A model generated the notes under the pieces. It was not told the DNA's origin. It searched no databases and was given only the letters and a program-made list of their open reading frames with translations. From NCBI GenBank assembly GCA_949432885.1, contig CASQXY010000010.1, positions 1 to 49,451 on the forward strand: a DNA stretch of 49,451 nucleotides, written 5' to 3'. This document shows, in pieces, positions 32,236-40,733 of the stretch. The stretch is from an uncultured bacterium (GTDB taxonomy: Bacteria; Bacillota; Clostridia; Christensenellales; CAG-917). The position numbers were made by a program, and so were the translations under genes. The stretch's first letter is position 1. Every line of letters starts with the position of its first letter.

Positions 32236-33273
32236 ATGCCATCAGTAAAATGCAAAAACTGTCAGACGGTAATCGAGACCACAGCCGAACAGCAATACGT
32301 CGTATGCCCAAATTGCGGCTCGTCCTATCTCAATCCGTTCTGCCCCGCAAATCACGCGCCGAACCCGCAGGCACCGCAATATGACAATCAGTATTATCAG
32401 AATCAGACGTTCGCGCCCCAGCCCTACGCGCCGCAACAGCAACCGACTCAAACGTACAATCCCGCGCTCCAAAATCCGATCGGAAGGGAGTCGGTCAAGC
32501 TCCTTAAAGACGTAAGCAAATCATGGCTTATGCTTCTGCTCGCCATAACCGTGACGGTAACCGCTCTGTTCAATCTCATAGATCTTTTCACGCATCTCAA
32601 AGGTCTGATGATGATTCCCAATATTATTCAGATTATTCTTTACGTAGTGCTTTGCACCGGCGTATGGCTGATTTTCACAAGAGGTCGCTCCGACAACAGA
32701 AGTCCTTCCGGCTTCAACTGCGTTAAAGGCTATATAACCACAATTATGGTATTTGTAATACTGATAGTCTCGCTGATTGCAGCAATCGTATTTATGACAT
32801 TCGGCATAGCTTCGGAAATTGCCGGTCAGGTGCAGCTGAAAGAAGGCTTGACGCTAGACACCGTGCTGATTATCGCCATCGTACTGATTATTGCGGTTAT
32901 AGTCGTTATAAGCCTGTTCTTCTCGTCAATACGCGGAGTTCTCAAATCCGCCCGCAATACGCTCGAATACAAGCCCGAGCCTCACGCCAATTATATTATG
33001 GCGGCAGTTATGCTCCTGCTCATCGGCATTGTGAAATTCGCTTGGATTTTCATCACTGGAGCCATCGACAATATTTTGTCCTCTATCCTCGGAGCAATTT
33101 CCGAAAATATGTCGGGGCTAGGTTCTATTGTCGGAGGCATAAGCCTGAAAGGCAACTGGTCCTCCATACTTGTAGACGTCTGCGGAATGCTCAACTACAT
33201 TCTCGGCGGCATACTTATCATAGTGTATTACGTCAAAAAGAAAAAACTTCAGGAAGCGTCCCCGACGCTTTAA
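32236..33273 (+). CDS. Zinc-ribbon multi-pass membrane protein
   Basis: A 345-residue protein. An N-terminal zinc ribbon (CKNCQTV at 5-11, CPNCGSSY near 27) is followed by a Gln/Pro/Tyr/Asn-rich low-complexity linker (about 38-85), then five or six membrane helices (for example WLMLLLAITVTVTALFNLI, IIQIILYVVLCTGVWLIF, TTIMVFVILIVSLIAAIVFM, VLIIAIVLIIAVIVVISLFF, MLNYILGGILIIVYYV). No enzyme motif. AAAGGAGAAAACTC is a strong ribosome binding site. It is controlled by the divergent XRE repressor through three operators and ends at the terminator 33287-33316. Its function is unknown; the soluble ribbon may sense metal or bind a partner. Confidence 0.7.
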   Translation: MPSVKCKNCQTVIETTAEQQYVVCPNCGSSYLNPFCPANHAPNPQAPQYDNQYYQNQTFAPQPYAPQQQPTQTYNPALQNPIGRESVKLLKDVSKSWLMLLLAITVTVTALFNLIDLFTHLKGLMMIPNIIQIILYVVLCTGVWLIFTRGRSDNRSPSGFNCVKGYITTIMVFVILIVSLIAAIVFMTFGIASEIAGQVQLKEGLTLDTVLIIAIVLIIAVIVVISLFFSSIRGVLKSARNTLEYKPEPHANYIMAAVMLLLIGIVKFAWIFITGAIDNILSSILGAISENMSGLGSIVGGISLKGNWSSILVDVCGMLNYILGGILIIVYYVKKKKLQEASPTL

Positions 33274-33286
33274 GCTCCTTACTTAT

Positions 33287-33316
33287 AAAGCGGACCCCGA
33301 TTTCGGAGTCCGCTTT
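33287..33316. terminator. Terminator after the zinc-ribbon membrane protein
   Basis: AAAGCGGAC and GTCCGCTTT with inner CCCCGA/TCGGA pairing form a strong hairpin, followed by ATTTTTATC on the plus strand. Confidence 0.88.
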
Positions 33317-33351
33317 ATTTTTATCTTTTGTTTACTTTCTCTTTTTCACCC

Positions 33352-33702
33352 TTAACGGTTTTCGATTTCGTTTGCGAGCTTGATTATTTCGTCAGCATAT
33401 TTTTTCTTGCGGTCTGAGAAAAATTTTCTGTATATGAAGTAATTTGCAATCATCATCGCTATTCCTACAATTCCGACGACGACGCCTACGGCAAACAGGT
33501 TGCTTGCTATAACTCCCAAACAAATACACATTCCCACCCCCAGCACGAGCGTAAACAGTACTCCCAGTACGTACGCCAGTACGGTAGGCGGAGTTTTGAC
33601 TTTTCCGTCCAGCTTTTTCAGTTCGTCGAATTTGCTCGGCGCTTTCGGCTGATAGCATGTTTTGATTTTGTTTGCTCTTTCGGTTTGGTTGTGATTAGTC
33701 AT
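33352..33702 (-). CDS. Small two-helix membrane protein
   Basis: A 116-residue protein. A charged N-terminal half (KAPSKFDELKKLDGKVKTPP) precedes two membrane helices (about 40-65 and 70-92: VLAYVLGVLFTLVLGVGMCICLGV, LFAVGVVVGIVGIAMMIANYFIY), then a charged end SDRKKKYADEIIKLANEIENR. It is a paralogue of the protein at 33850-34302, sharing LGVGM in the first helix, a GIVGIAMM/GLIGMAIM core in the second and a KKYxDxIxxLxxEI end. GGAGG precedes the ATG. It follows the two-component operon after a hairpin. Function unknown. Confidence 0.65.
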   Translation of the reverse strand: MTNHNQTERANKIKTCYQPKAPSKFDELKKLDGKVKTPPTVLAYVLGVLFTLVLGVGMCICLGVIASNLFAVGVVVGIVGIAMMIANYFIYRKFFSDRKKKYADEIIKLANEIENR

Positions 33703-33801
33703 AATTGCGACCTCCGTTTTTTATAAACATATTGTATTGCGCAATTATTAACGTAAAGCTAATCTAACGCTACCTGTGCGTATTTGTTTTGTAAATATAA
33801 T

Positions 33802-33830
33802 GTTAAAGCAGCCGTTTTGACTGCTTTAAC
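33802..33830 (-). terminator. Hairpin between the two paralogous membrane genes
   Basis: Perfect 10-bp stem GTTAAAGCAG/CTGCTTTAAC just after the 33850 stop on the minus strand, with only a weak T run after it. A partial terminator is likely. Confidence 0.5.
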
Positions 33831-33849
33831 CCGCTGTTCTGTAAAATAC

Positions 33850-34302
33850 TCACAATGATTTATCAAATCCGTCATCTGTCACGTCCGGCTCGGCGCCGAC
33901 ATTCTCCGTATTTGAACCCGAAATTTCGTCGGTAAGCCGCAGTATTCTGTCGCCGTATTTTTTCTTTCCCTTTTCAATTAAGAACTGATAGACGGGGTAC
34001 GTAAGAAACATTATCGCCATTCCTATAAGCCCTACGATTATGCCCGCAACCATATAATTCCACACAAGCGTCAGAGTCATACCCACACCCAGAATAAGCG
34101 TGCCACAAACGCCCATCGCAGAAGCAAAGCATTTTGGAAACAGCCTTGCCCTTTTATGCAAAGCCTTTACCTGCGCAACCTTTTCGTCGCGCTCGCTACC
34201 CTGAAGATACTGGCGACGGATGTCCTCTATCCATCTCTTTTCTTCCGCGTCGGGAGCGACGTAATTGAAATCGAACTTTTCACTGCTATGATTGTCGTCC
34301 AC
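33850..34302 (-). CDS. Two-helix membrane protein of the two-component operon
   Basis: A 150-residue protein starting at a GTG (34302) with AGGAG seven bases before it. It has an acidic and helical N-terminus (about 1-50), two membrane helices (about 58-105) and a hydrophilic acidic tail. It is paralogous to the smaller protein at 33352-33702. The start lies 17 bases inside the preceding membrane gene, so it is the last gene of a coupled unit: response regulator, kinase, six-helix protein, this protein. It may be a target or accessory of the two-component system. No known family recognised. Confidence 0.65.
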   Translation of the reverse strand: MDDNHSSEKFDFNYVAPDAEEKRWIEDIRRQYLQGSERDEKVAQVKALHKRARLFPKCFASAMGVCGTLILGVGMTLTLVWNYMVAGIIVGLIGMAIMFLTYPVYQFLIEKGKKKYGDRILRLTDEISGSNTENVGAEPDVTDDGFDKSL

Positions 34303-35002
34303 TTTCTATTCTCCTATATTTCGTCAGCAATACGCTCGCTCTGATTATCATATACACGCTCATCAGCATTATTATCGCGCATATTGCACCGCCTGTGATT
34401 CGGTTGGCATTTCCGAACGAACCGAATTCGCTCAGCATAGCCGTCTGCAACGCGAGTATGGATATCGCGGCGTCGGCTAAATTGATATTTCGTATCGCCT
34501 GCGTAACAAGACTGAGCTTACGCTTGCGCGTTTTAACCAAATTGACTATCGCGGCTATGATTTTGACGAACGCGTACAGCGCGTAGCCGTATATTATCAC
34601 GCCAGCATAATGAAAGGATTCCCCCTCGTTCAGCCTGATGACCAGTGAGACGACAGCTATATGCATAACGAGCATAGTCAGTCCCGCGACGAGATACGCA
34701 ACGATGTCGTCCCTGACGGGGTCGTCGCCCTTGCAGGTGCGCCTGAATCCGAACAGTATTCCCGTCTTTACAAGCACCAACAAAAAATAGTATCCCGCAA
34801 GCACCGCGTTCCACGCTATGCCGTACACAACCGCAAGCACCGCATTGTATATGCAGAACAGCAATCCCACAGCCATCGAAACAGCCGTAAACAACACCGC
34901 TCTGTCTCCGCCGTTTTTCAGGATACGGGCACAATTAGGATATTTTTCCGACAGCTTTTCTATTATTCCGCGGAGCTTCCGACCGTACGTACTTTTTACC
35001 AT
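34286..35002 (-). CDS. Six-helix membrane protein coupled to a sensor kinase
   Basis: A 238-residue integral membrane protein with about six helices (for example AVLFTAVSMAVGLLFCIYNAVLAVVYGI, DIVAYLVAGLTMLVMHIAVVSLVI, ITGGAICAIIMLMSVYMII) and basic cytosolic ends (VKSTYGRKLRGIIEKLSEKYP; LLTKYRRIESGR). The ATG follows the kinase stop directly (TAAATGG), so translation is coupled. Its position suggests either a signal-sensing partner or an output of the kinase. I do not recognise the family. Confidence 0.65.
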   Translation of the reverse strand: MVKSTYGRKLRGIIEKLSEKYPNCARILKNGGDRAVLFTAVSMAVGLLFCIYNAVLAVVYGIAWNAVLAGYYFLLVLVKTGILFGFRRTCKGDDPVRDDIVAYLVAGLTMLVMHIAVVSLVIRLNEGESFHYAGVIIYGYALYAFVKIIAAIVNLVKTRKRKLSLVTQAIRNINLADAAISILALQTAMLSEFGSFGNANRITGGAICAIIMLMSVYMIIRASVLLTKYRRIESGRQS

Positions 35003-36031
35003 TTATATCGTTTCGCCTATTTTCACGGTGAATTTCGTACCGCACTCGGGCTTGCTCTCAACAGAAATTTCGCCACCCAGCAAATCTATTATGCGTTTTA
35101 CAATCGCAAGCCCCAATCCGTTGCCCTCCTGCGCGTGAGAGGCGTCTCCCTGATAAAATTTATCGAATATGCGCTCTCCCGTCTCGGACGACATGCCTAT
35201 TCCGAAATCCTGAACGGTCACGACGGCGAGGCCGCCCTCCTTTTTAAGAGAGACTACTATTTTCCCTCCGCAGTGCGAAAACTTTATCGCGTTTGAAATC
35301 AGATTGTTCCATATCAGTTCCAGATAACCGAAAGAAGAATGTATGCAAACCTCGTCGAGCTCGCAGACGGGCTCTATCTCTTTTCCGTCCATCATATCCT
35401 CAAAATTCAAAACCGTATTTATCAGCATCTCTTTAAGGTCGATGGCTTGCGTCTCGGGTTTCAGCTGTTGGTTTTCAAGTTTGTTCAGGCGAAGTATGTT
35501 CGTGACGAGCGCGTTCATTCTTACAGACGCGCTTTCTATCACTTCGAGGTACTTATCCCTTGTCTCGGCGTCGAGCTTATCGTTTTTCAATGCATGCGAA
35601 TAATTCTGCAAGATTGCAAGAGGGGTTTTCAACTCATGCGAAACGTTGGAAACGAAATCCGACTTCATCGTTTCCGCTTTCATGAGCTGCTTGGTCATAT
35701 CGTTTATATCCTCTATAATCAAGTCGTACTGGTCGTATCGCTTGAAGGTATGCGACGGCGAAAGTTTTACGTTGAGATTGCCGCCAGCTATCTCCTTTGT
35801 AGCTTGCAATATACGCTCTACCGGCTCGTCGACCGTTTTTTTTCTGCGCAATCTGTCGATTATCGTACATAACAGTGCAAACGCAAATATTACGCAGGTC
35901 ATAATTATGATAGTATCTATGCGGTCCATAGATTTTTCAAGCGCGACGTAGATGAGCACCGTTCCCGTCGCTACCGCCGCGACAAAAACAAAAATCGACA
36001 GATAACTCCAAATAGACCTTTGCAGTTTCAT
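35003..36031 (-). CDS. Sensor histidine kinase
   Basis: Membrane kinase of 342 residues. Two helices (about 11-30 and 40-60) are separated by a very short outer loop, so the signal is probably sensed in the membrane. A HAMP-like segment (about 60-115) is followed by the dimerisation/phosphoacceptor helix SNVSHELKTPLAIL (His near 135) and an ATPase domain with N box LIWNNLISNAIKFS, G1 DFGIGM and G2 GNGLGLAIVKRI. The start overlaps the response regulator stop by four bases. The near absence of an extracellular domain resembles intramembrane-sensing kinases such as BceS, which respond to envelope-active compounds; no BceAB transporter is next to it. Confidence 0.92.
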   Translation of the reverse strand: MKLQRSIWSYLSIFVFVAAVATGTVLIYVALEKSMDRIDTIIIMTCVIFAFALLCTIIDRLRRKKTVDEPVERILQATKEIAGGNLNVKLSPSHTFKRYDQYDLIIEDINDMTKQLMKAETMKSDFVSNVSHELKTPLAILQNYSHALKNDKLDAETRDKYLEVIESASVRMNALVTNILRLNKLENQQLKPETQAIDLKEMLINTVLNFEDMMDGKEIEPVCELDEVCIHSSFGYLELIWNNLISNAIKFSHCGGKIVVSLKKEGGLAVVTVQDFGIGMSSETGERIFDKFYQGDASHAQEGNGLGLAIVKRIIDLLGGEISVESKPECGTKFTVKIGETI

Positions 36032-36699
36032 TTCAGAACCGCCTTATATCCTAGCCCGTGAACGGTCACTATCTCGAAGCCGTCGCAGCCCGATGTCTTG
36101 TCACGAAGTCTCGCCAGATATACGTCGACCGTACGCGACATCGCGGAGCTGTCGAAATCCCAGAACTCGTCCATTAACTGCGAACGAGTGAACGTGCGCT
36201 TGGGATATGACAGAAACTTGAACAGCAAGTCGAATTCGCGTACGGTCAGTTTCAATTCCTCTCCGTCGACGTACGCCGTATGCTCCTGACTGTTCATAAC
36301 AAGGTTTCCCACTCTGAGCTCGCTGTCCTCCTGAATTTTGGAACGCCTGAGTATAGCCGCGACGCGCAGCATAAGCACGTCCATATCGAAAGGCTTGACG
36401 AGATAGTCGTCCACCCCCAGCTTATAGCCTAGTAATTGGGAAGTTTTGTCGTCCTTTGCGGTCAGAAACAAAATCGGAACCGACGTATCCGTATTTCTGA
36501 TACGCCTCACAAGCTCGAAGCCGTCCAATTTCGGCATCATTATGTCGCTGATGATTAGGTCGAATTTGCCGTCCCCTAAAGTCATAATCGCCTGCTCGCC
36601 GTCATAACAGGCGACGGGCTTATAGCCGTTGTCGGATAAATACGCGCACATAAGCTGATTTAATGCCCTGTCGTCCTCGACAACCAAAATACTCTGCAT
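36028..36699 (-). CDS. OmpR-family response regulator
   Basis: A 223-residue regulator. The receiver domain has the acidic pair in VVEDDRA, phospho-acceptor Asp in FDLIISDIMMPKLDG (about 51), Thr in FLTAKD and Lys in YLVKPFD. The C-terminal winged helix has LTVREFDLLFKFLSYP and RTVDVYLARLRDK, ending VHGLGYKAVLK. The start at 36699 is supported by GGAG eight bases upstream; ten more residues are open further up but lack a binding site. It heads the kinase/membrane-protein operon. Confidence 0.94.
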   Translation of the reverse strand: MQSILVVEDDRALNQLMCAYLSDNGYKPVACYDGEQAIMTLGDGKFDLIISDIMMPKLDGFELVRRIRNTDTSVPILFLTAKDDKTSQLLGYKLGVDDYLVKPFDMDVLMLRVAAILRRSKIQEDSELRVGNLVMNSQEHTAYVDGEELKLTVREFDLLFKFLSYPKRTFTRSQLMDEFWDFDSSAMSRTVDVYLARLRDKTSGCDGFEIVTVHGLGYKAVLK

Positions 36700-36977
36700 A
36701 ACATACTCCGTAAATTCAATTATTTGCATATCTACATACGCCGTCTGATTAAGCGCAAACCGATTTCATAACTATATTTATTTAATATTATAAACTTAGT
36801 ATTTGTCAAATGTAAAAGTTTTGTAACACACGGTTCGTGTAGAATTGCAATTAGATTTTTTGGATGGAAACCGTTTAGATAAAAGAGTTGCTTTAATAAA
36901 TTAATAGTGAAATAAAAACCGCGATTATTTGCGTTCAGAAAAGGAAAAGGAACTTTTGCAATCAGCCTAATCAAACG

Positions 36978-37106
36978 TAAAAAACCACGATATTAGTATG
37001 CAGTGCGCAAAAACGCCCACATTCCGAACCGCCCAGCGTACTTGAATACACGACGGCGAGGAATATGGGCGCTGACAATGCAATGCACCAAATAGCGCGG
37101 TTTTTA
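36978..37106. repeat. Inverted-repeat element, copy A (ends at gap stop codon)
   Basis: A 129-bp element with imperfect terminal inverted repeats (TAAAA...CGATATT..TATGCAGTG at one end; CCAAATAGCGCGGTTTTTA at the other) and an inner CGCCCACATTCC/GGAATATGGGCG stem. Its right end supplies the TAA stop of gap. It is about 80% alike to copy B over much of its length. As RNA on the minus strand it forms a long hairpin ending in U residues, so it can act as a terminator. Confidence 0.85.
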
Positions 37107-38153
37107 CAGTTCGGCGAAATACTTAATAGTACGCACCATCTGACTCGTATAGCTGTTCTCGTTGTCGTACCAAGACACGACCTGAACCTGAGTCAAACCG
37201 TTGCCGATAGGCGCGACCATGGTCTGCGTTGCGTCGAAGATAGAGCCGTACGTGCTGCCGATGATGTCGCTGGACACAATCTGGTCGGTGTTGTAGGCAT
37301 AGGACTCGGTTGCAGCGGCTTTCATCGCGGCGTTGATGCCGTCGACGGTCGCCTCACCCTCTACGACTGCAATAAGAATGGTCGTGGAGCCTGTGGGAGT
37401 GGGAACGCGCTGCGCGGAACCGATAAGCTTGCCGTTGAGCTCGGGGATGACGAGACCGATTGCCTTCGCCGCGCCCGTGCTGTTGGGAACGATATTGCAA
37501 GCAGCCGCTCTCGAACGACGGAGGTCGCCCTTTCTCTGCGGTCCGTCAAGAGGCATTTGATCGCCCGTATATGCGTGTACGGTGGTCATGATACCCGACT
37601 TGATGGGCATATAATCGTTGAGCGCCTTTGCCATAGGAGCGAGGCAGTTGGTGGTGCAGCTTGCGGCGGAAATGATGTTGTCGCTTGCTTTGAGCGTCGC
37701 ATGGTTGACGTTGTAGACGATTGTGGGAAGGTCGTTGCCCGCGGGAGCAGAAATGACAACCTTACGCGCACCTGCGTCGATATGCGCCTGAGCTTTCGCC
37801 TTCGAGGTATAGAAGCCTGTGCATTCGAGCACGACGTCAACTCCGAGTTCGCCCCAAGGGAGCTCTGCGGCTTTCGCCTTCGCATAGATGGTTATTTTCT
37901 TGCCGTCGACTACGATGTAGCCGTCTTCTTTCACAGAACCGTCCTCATTGAGCACAGCCTCGCAGCTCTCGACCGTGTGAGAGTTTGCATAGTTGCCCTG
38001 CGTTGAATCGTACTTCAACAGATGAGCGAGCATTTTGGGGCTTGTCAAATCGTTGATAGCGACGACTTCATATCCGTCCGCGCCGAACATCTGTCTGAAA
38101 GCGAGACGGCCGATACGACCAAAACCGTTGATAGCGACTTTTACGTTTGCCAT
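37104..38153 (-). CDS. gap: Glyceraldehyde-3-phosphate dehydrogenase
   Basis: Oxidises glyceraldehyde-3-phosphate with NAD and phosphate to 1,3-bisphosphoglycerate in glycolysis. The 349 residues begin [18 protein letters not shown]. The catalytic Cys166 is in [12 protein letters not shown], with [34 protein letters not shown] and [12 protein letters not shown] as expected. TTGGAGGAATACAAATT is a strong ribosome binding site. It is monocistronic, behind the promoter at 38207-38235, and its stop codon lies inside repeat copy A. The usual pgk and tpi neighbours are absent. Confidence 0.97.
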   Translation of the reverse strand: MANVKVAINGFGRIGRLAFRQMFGADGYEVVAINDLTSPKMLAHLLKYDSTQGNYANSHTVESCEAVLNEDGSVKEDGYIVVDGKKITIYAKAKAAELPWGELGVDVVLECTGFYTSKAKAQAHIDAGARKVVISAPAGNDLPTIVYNVNHATLKASDNIISAASCTTNCLAPMAKALNDYMPIKSGIMTTVHAYTGDQMPLDGPQRKGDLRRSRAAACNIVPNSTGAAKAIGLVIPELNGKLIGSAQRVPTPTGSTTILIAVVEGEATVDGINAAMKAAATESYAYNTDQIVSSDIIGSTYGSIFDATQTMVAPIGNGLTQVQVVSWYDNENSYTSQMVRTIKYFAEL

Positions 38154-38186
38154 AATTTGTATTCCTCCAATAGGTTATCGAAATAG

Positions 38187-38235
38187 CGACCTTTTCGGTC
38201 GTCATCATTTTACAATTATTAGGAAAAATTAGCAA
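38187..38235 (-). promoter_or_regulatory. gap: gap promoter and 5' stem-loop
   Basis: Minus strand: -35 TTGCTA (38230-38235), 17-base spacer, -10 TAAAAT (38207-38212). The transcript begins almost directly with a CGACC-GAAAA-GGTCG stem-loop (38187-38201), the kind of 5' hairpin that stabilises abundant mRNAs. Confidence 0.72.
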
Positions 38236-38392
38236 GCGTTTTGATAAAAAAGTATCGATTTATGAAAGACATTATATACATTCAATTATATATTCATATT
38301 AACCGATCATAATGCAAAATTAATTTTTTACGAGATTATATGCTAAGCGATAATTTTTCGCTCAAATAGTATTGTAAATCGAGGTAAAGCAA

Positions 38393-38500
38393 ATGAAAAA
38401 AAATCACAGACAATGGAAGATATCTCCCGAACTGACGTTGGATTATGACAATCTGTATGAAGAAGTAAAAACAAACCTTGACGACATGGCAGTATCTTGA
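38393..38500 (+). CDS. Short open reading frame, possibly a gene remnant
   Basis: A 35-codon frame (MKKNHRQWKISPEL..., ending MAVS) with GAGGTAAAGCAA before the ATG. The same frame stays open for about 37 more codons after the TGA (SVRRIDTPKNKVK...), and the +1 frame across the end reads WQYLERVYGVL, which looks more protein-like. This suggests a small gene broken by a point change or frameshift. I do not recognise a family. It may also be a true small protein. Confidence 0.35.
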   Translation: MKKNHRQWKISPELTLDYDNLYEEVKTNLDDMAVS

Positions 38501-38629
38501 AAGAGTGTACGGCGTATTGACACCCCAAAAAACAAAGTAAAAGCGCGTTTAGAGCGCAAAAAGCAAAACATTATTAAGTCTACAAACTCATTTGAATATA
38601 ACAAAATATAACAAGATATACAAGCTATG

Positions 38630-38755
38630 TAAAACAGCGATATTTGGATGCAGTGCGCGAAAACGCCCATATCCCGAACCGCCTAACGTATTGACGTACG
38701 TGACGGTGAGGAATATGGGCGTTGACAATGAAATGCGCCAAACAGCGCTGTTTTA
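38630..38755. repeat. Inverted-repeat element, copy B (ends at flavodiiron stop codon)
   Basis: A 126-bp element with near-identical ends (TAAAACAGCGATATTTGG and CCAAACAGCGCTGTTTTA) and an inner stem CGCCCATATCCC/GGAATATGGGCG. The right end supplies the TAA stop of the flavodiiron gene. It is the clearest of the three copies and, read on the minus strand, forms a long hairpin closed by CGCTGTTTTA. Confidence 0.88.
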
Positions 38756-40540
38756 CAACTTCTCGAAGTCGGCAACACCATGCTTACACAAAGGACAAAT
38801 ATAATCCTCGGGCAGTTCGTCCCCCTCGTAGACGTATCCGCAAACCTTGCAAACCCAGCCTTTCTTGCCCTCTGTCTGCGGACGCGGCTTGACGTTGTTC
38901 TGATAATAGGTGTACGTCATAGTCTCAACGGGAGAAATAACGCGCGACTCCGTGACGGTGCAAACGAACATACCGTGCGTGTCGAGGTCGATATATCTTT
39001 CCACTTTAAGAGACATAAAGGAGTTGATATATCTCGGCAGGAACACCACTCCGTTATCCGAACGCAAAATCTGCTCCTCGCCCGCGAATTTATCAGTATC
39101 TCTGCCGCTGTGGAAGCCGAACTGCTCGAACACCGAGAACGGCGTTTCCGTAGACAGGCAGTTGACGTTCAATACGCCCGTTTTTTTGATAATGTCGTGA
39201 GAATAGTTAGCTTTATTTATCGCAACTCCTATGCGGTTAGGCGAGTTTGTCAGCTGAGTCACAGTGTTTACGATAAGACCGTTATCCTTGTCGCCGTCCC
39301 TCGAAGTCACGACGTACAGACCGTAACCTATTTTGAAAAGTGCGGAGAGGTCGTTTTTATCCGCAGACTCCGAGCGAGCAACGTAATCCCTGCAAAGCTC
39401 GCTCGCAAGAGCCTCTATCTGAGCTTCGGACTCGGCGTTAAGCGCGGACATTATACGCACGGTGCTGTCGGCGTAGGTAAGATTCTTACAGCCTTCCAGC
39501 ATACCCTTCATGACCTTGGTCGCAAGAGGCGCCCAGCTTCCGTTTTCAATAAACGCCACGTGTCTGTTCTGATAATTGCGCTCTGTAAGATGATTGATAA
39601 ATTCCCTCATAAACGGGAATATATCAGCATTGTACGTGGTTGTGGCAAGCACGATTTTGCTATACTTGAACGCGTCCTCAACGGCTTCCGCCATATCGTC
39701 GCGCGCAAGGTCGAACAGTGCGACGTGCTCGCAACCCTTTTGCCCGCATTTCTCTGCAAGCAATTCGACGGCGGCTTTGGTATGACCGTAAACGGAAGTA
39801 TACGCAATGACGATTCCGTCCTTTTCCGCTTGATAGGACGACCAAATATTGTACAGATTGATATAGTATCCGAGATTCTCACTGAGCACGGGTCCGTGCA
39901 GCGGGCAGATGATATTTATATCGAGCCCCGCCGCTTTTTTGAGCAGAGCCTGCACCTGCGCGCCGTACTTTCCGACGATGCCGAAATAATAACGCCTTGC
40001 CTCGCAAGCCCAATCCTCGTCCACGTCGAGCGCTCCGAATTTTCCGAAACCGTCGGCGGAGAACAGCACTTTGTCCGTCGAATCATACGTGACGATAACC
40101 TCGGGCCAGTGCACCATAGGCGCGGTCACAAAGGTCAGATTATGTTTTCCGAGCGACAGAGTATCGCCCTCGCCCACAATGATACGGCGGTCTTCATATC
40201 CAGTCCCGAAGAAATTCTCCATCATCTTGAACGCCTTCTGCGAGGACACCACCGTAGCACAGGAATACGTATTCAAAAACTTCGCTATATTTGCGGAGTG
40301 GTCGGGCTCCATATGCTGAACTATAAGGTAATCTGGCGTTCTGCCGCCGAGAGCTTGCGCAAGATTTGCCAGCCACACGTCGCCAAAACGAGCGTCAACC
40401 GTGTCCATAACCGCGATTTTGCCGTCCATAATAACGTAGGAATTGTACGCCATTCCGTTTTCGACAATATACTGTCCCTCAAACAAATCCACCTCGTGGT
40501 CGTTTACGCCGACATACTTGATATCATCTGTAATATACAT
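38753..40540 (-). CDS. Flavodiiron protein fused to flavin reductase and rubredoxin
   Basis: Oxygen- and/or nitric-oxide-scavenging enzyme of 595 residues with four modules. An N-terminal metallo-beta-lactamase-like diiron domain has HMEPDHSANI and later CPLHGPVL; a flavodoxin domain follows from IVIAYTSVYGHTKAAVELL (about 245); then a flavin-reductase-like split barrel (about 400-540, ALFKIGYGLYVVTSRDG, NYSHDIIKKTG); and a C-terminal rubredoxin WVCKVCGYVYEG...CPLCKHG. This allows NAD(P)H to pass electrons through flavin and rubredoxin to the diiron site within one chain. The ATG at 40540 has AGGAGG seven bases upstream. It has a strong promoter with an internal palindrome, and its stop is supplied by repeat copy B. 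Confidence 0.92.
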   Translation of the reverse strand: MYITDDIKYVGVNDHEVDLFEGQYIVENGMAYNSYVIMDGKIAVMDTVDARFGDVWLANLAQALGGRTPDYLIVQHMEPDHSANIAKFLNTYSCATVVSSQKAFKMMENFFGTGYEDRRIIVGEGDTLSLGKHNLTFVTAPMVHWPEVIVTYDSTDKVLFSADGFGKFGALDVDEDWACEARRYYFGIVGKYGAQVQALLKKAAGLDINIICPLHGPVLSENLGYYINLYNIWSSYQAEKDGIVIAYTSVYGHTKAAVELLAEKCGQKGCEHVALFDLARDDMAEAVEDAFKYSKIVLATTTYNADIFPFMREFINHLTERNYQNRHVAFIENGSWAPLATKVMKGMLEGCKNLTYADSTVRIMSALNAESEAQIEALASELCRDYVARSESADKNDLSALFKIGYGLYVVTSRDGDKDNGLIVNTVTQLTNSPNRIGVAINKANYSHDIIKKTGVLNVNCLSTETPFSVFEQFGFHSGRDTDKFAGEEQILRSDNGVVFLPRYINSFMSLKVERYIDLDTHGMFVCTVTESRVISPVETMTYTYYQNNVKPRPQTEGKKGWVCKVCGYVYEGDELPEDYICPLCKHGVADFEKL

Positions 40541-40566
40541 ATGTATTCCTCCTAAAATTCTCAAAA

Positions 40567-40595
40567 ATTATAGCATAAGCTACTTAGCTTTTCAA
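40567..40595 (-). promoter_or_regulatory. Promoter of the flavodiiron gene with spacer palindrome
   Basis: Minus strand: TTGAAA (40590-40595), 17-base spacer, perfect TATAAT (40567-40572). The spacer is filled by the palindrome AAGCTA-CT-TAGCTT (40577-40590), an operator-like site placed to block RNA polymerase; a redox or oxygen-responsive repressor is a reasonable guess. Confidence 0.7.
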
Positions 40596-40733
40596 CTTGA
40601 TTTTCAAATTGATAATCTTATCCGAACATATAACAACGCTCGTAAAAATCTAATAACCGATGTATACATGCTAAAACCGTATTTTATCCGCACATTTCAT
40701 ATAGATAAAATTCGATTTTGGCAAATACGGCAA

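Larger units (their letters stand above)
38154..38752. other. Intergenic region between gap and the flavodiiron gene
   Basis: Holds the gap promoter, an A/T-rich stretch, a small plus-strand open frame (38393-38500) with a good ribosome binding site, a further open stretch after its TGA, and repeat copy B. No full-length gene is present. Confidence 0.6.

Noticed and set aside
37065..38006. 313-codon plus-strand frame opposite gap
   Set aside because: Shadow of gap; begins inside the repeat element and has no protein-like motifs.
38498..38500. TGA in the small frame as selenocysteine or reassigned codon
   Set aside because: No SECIS-like hairpin follows and other genes here use TGA as a normal stop.
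38780..40555. 591-codon open frame on the plus strand opposite the flavodiiron gene
   Set aside because: It mirrors the codons of a well-identified gene, has no ribosome binding site and resembles no family; it is a shadow frame caused by codon bias.
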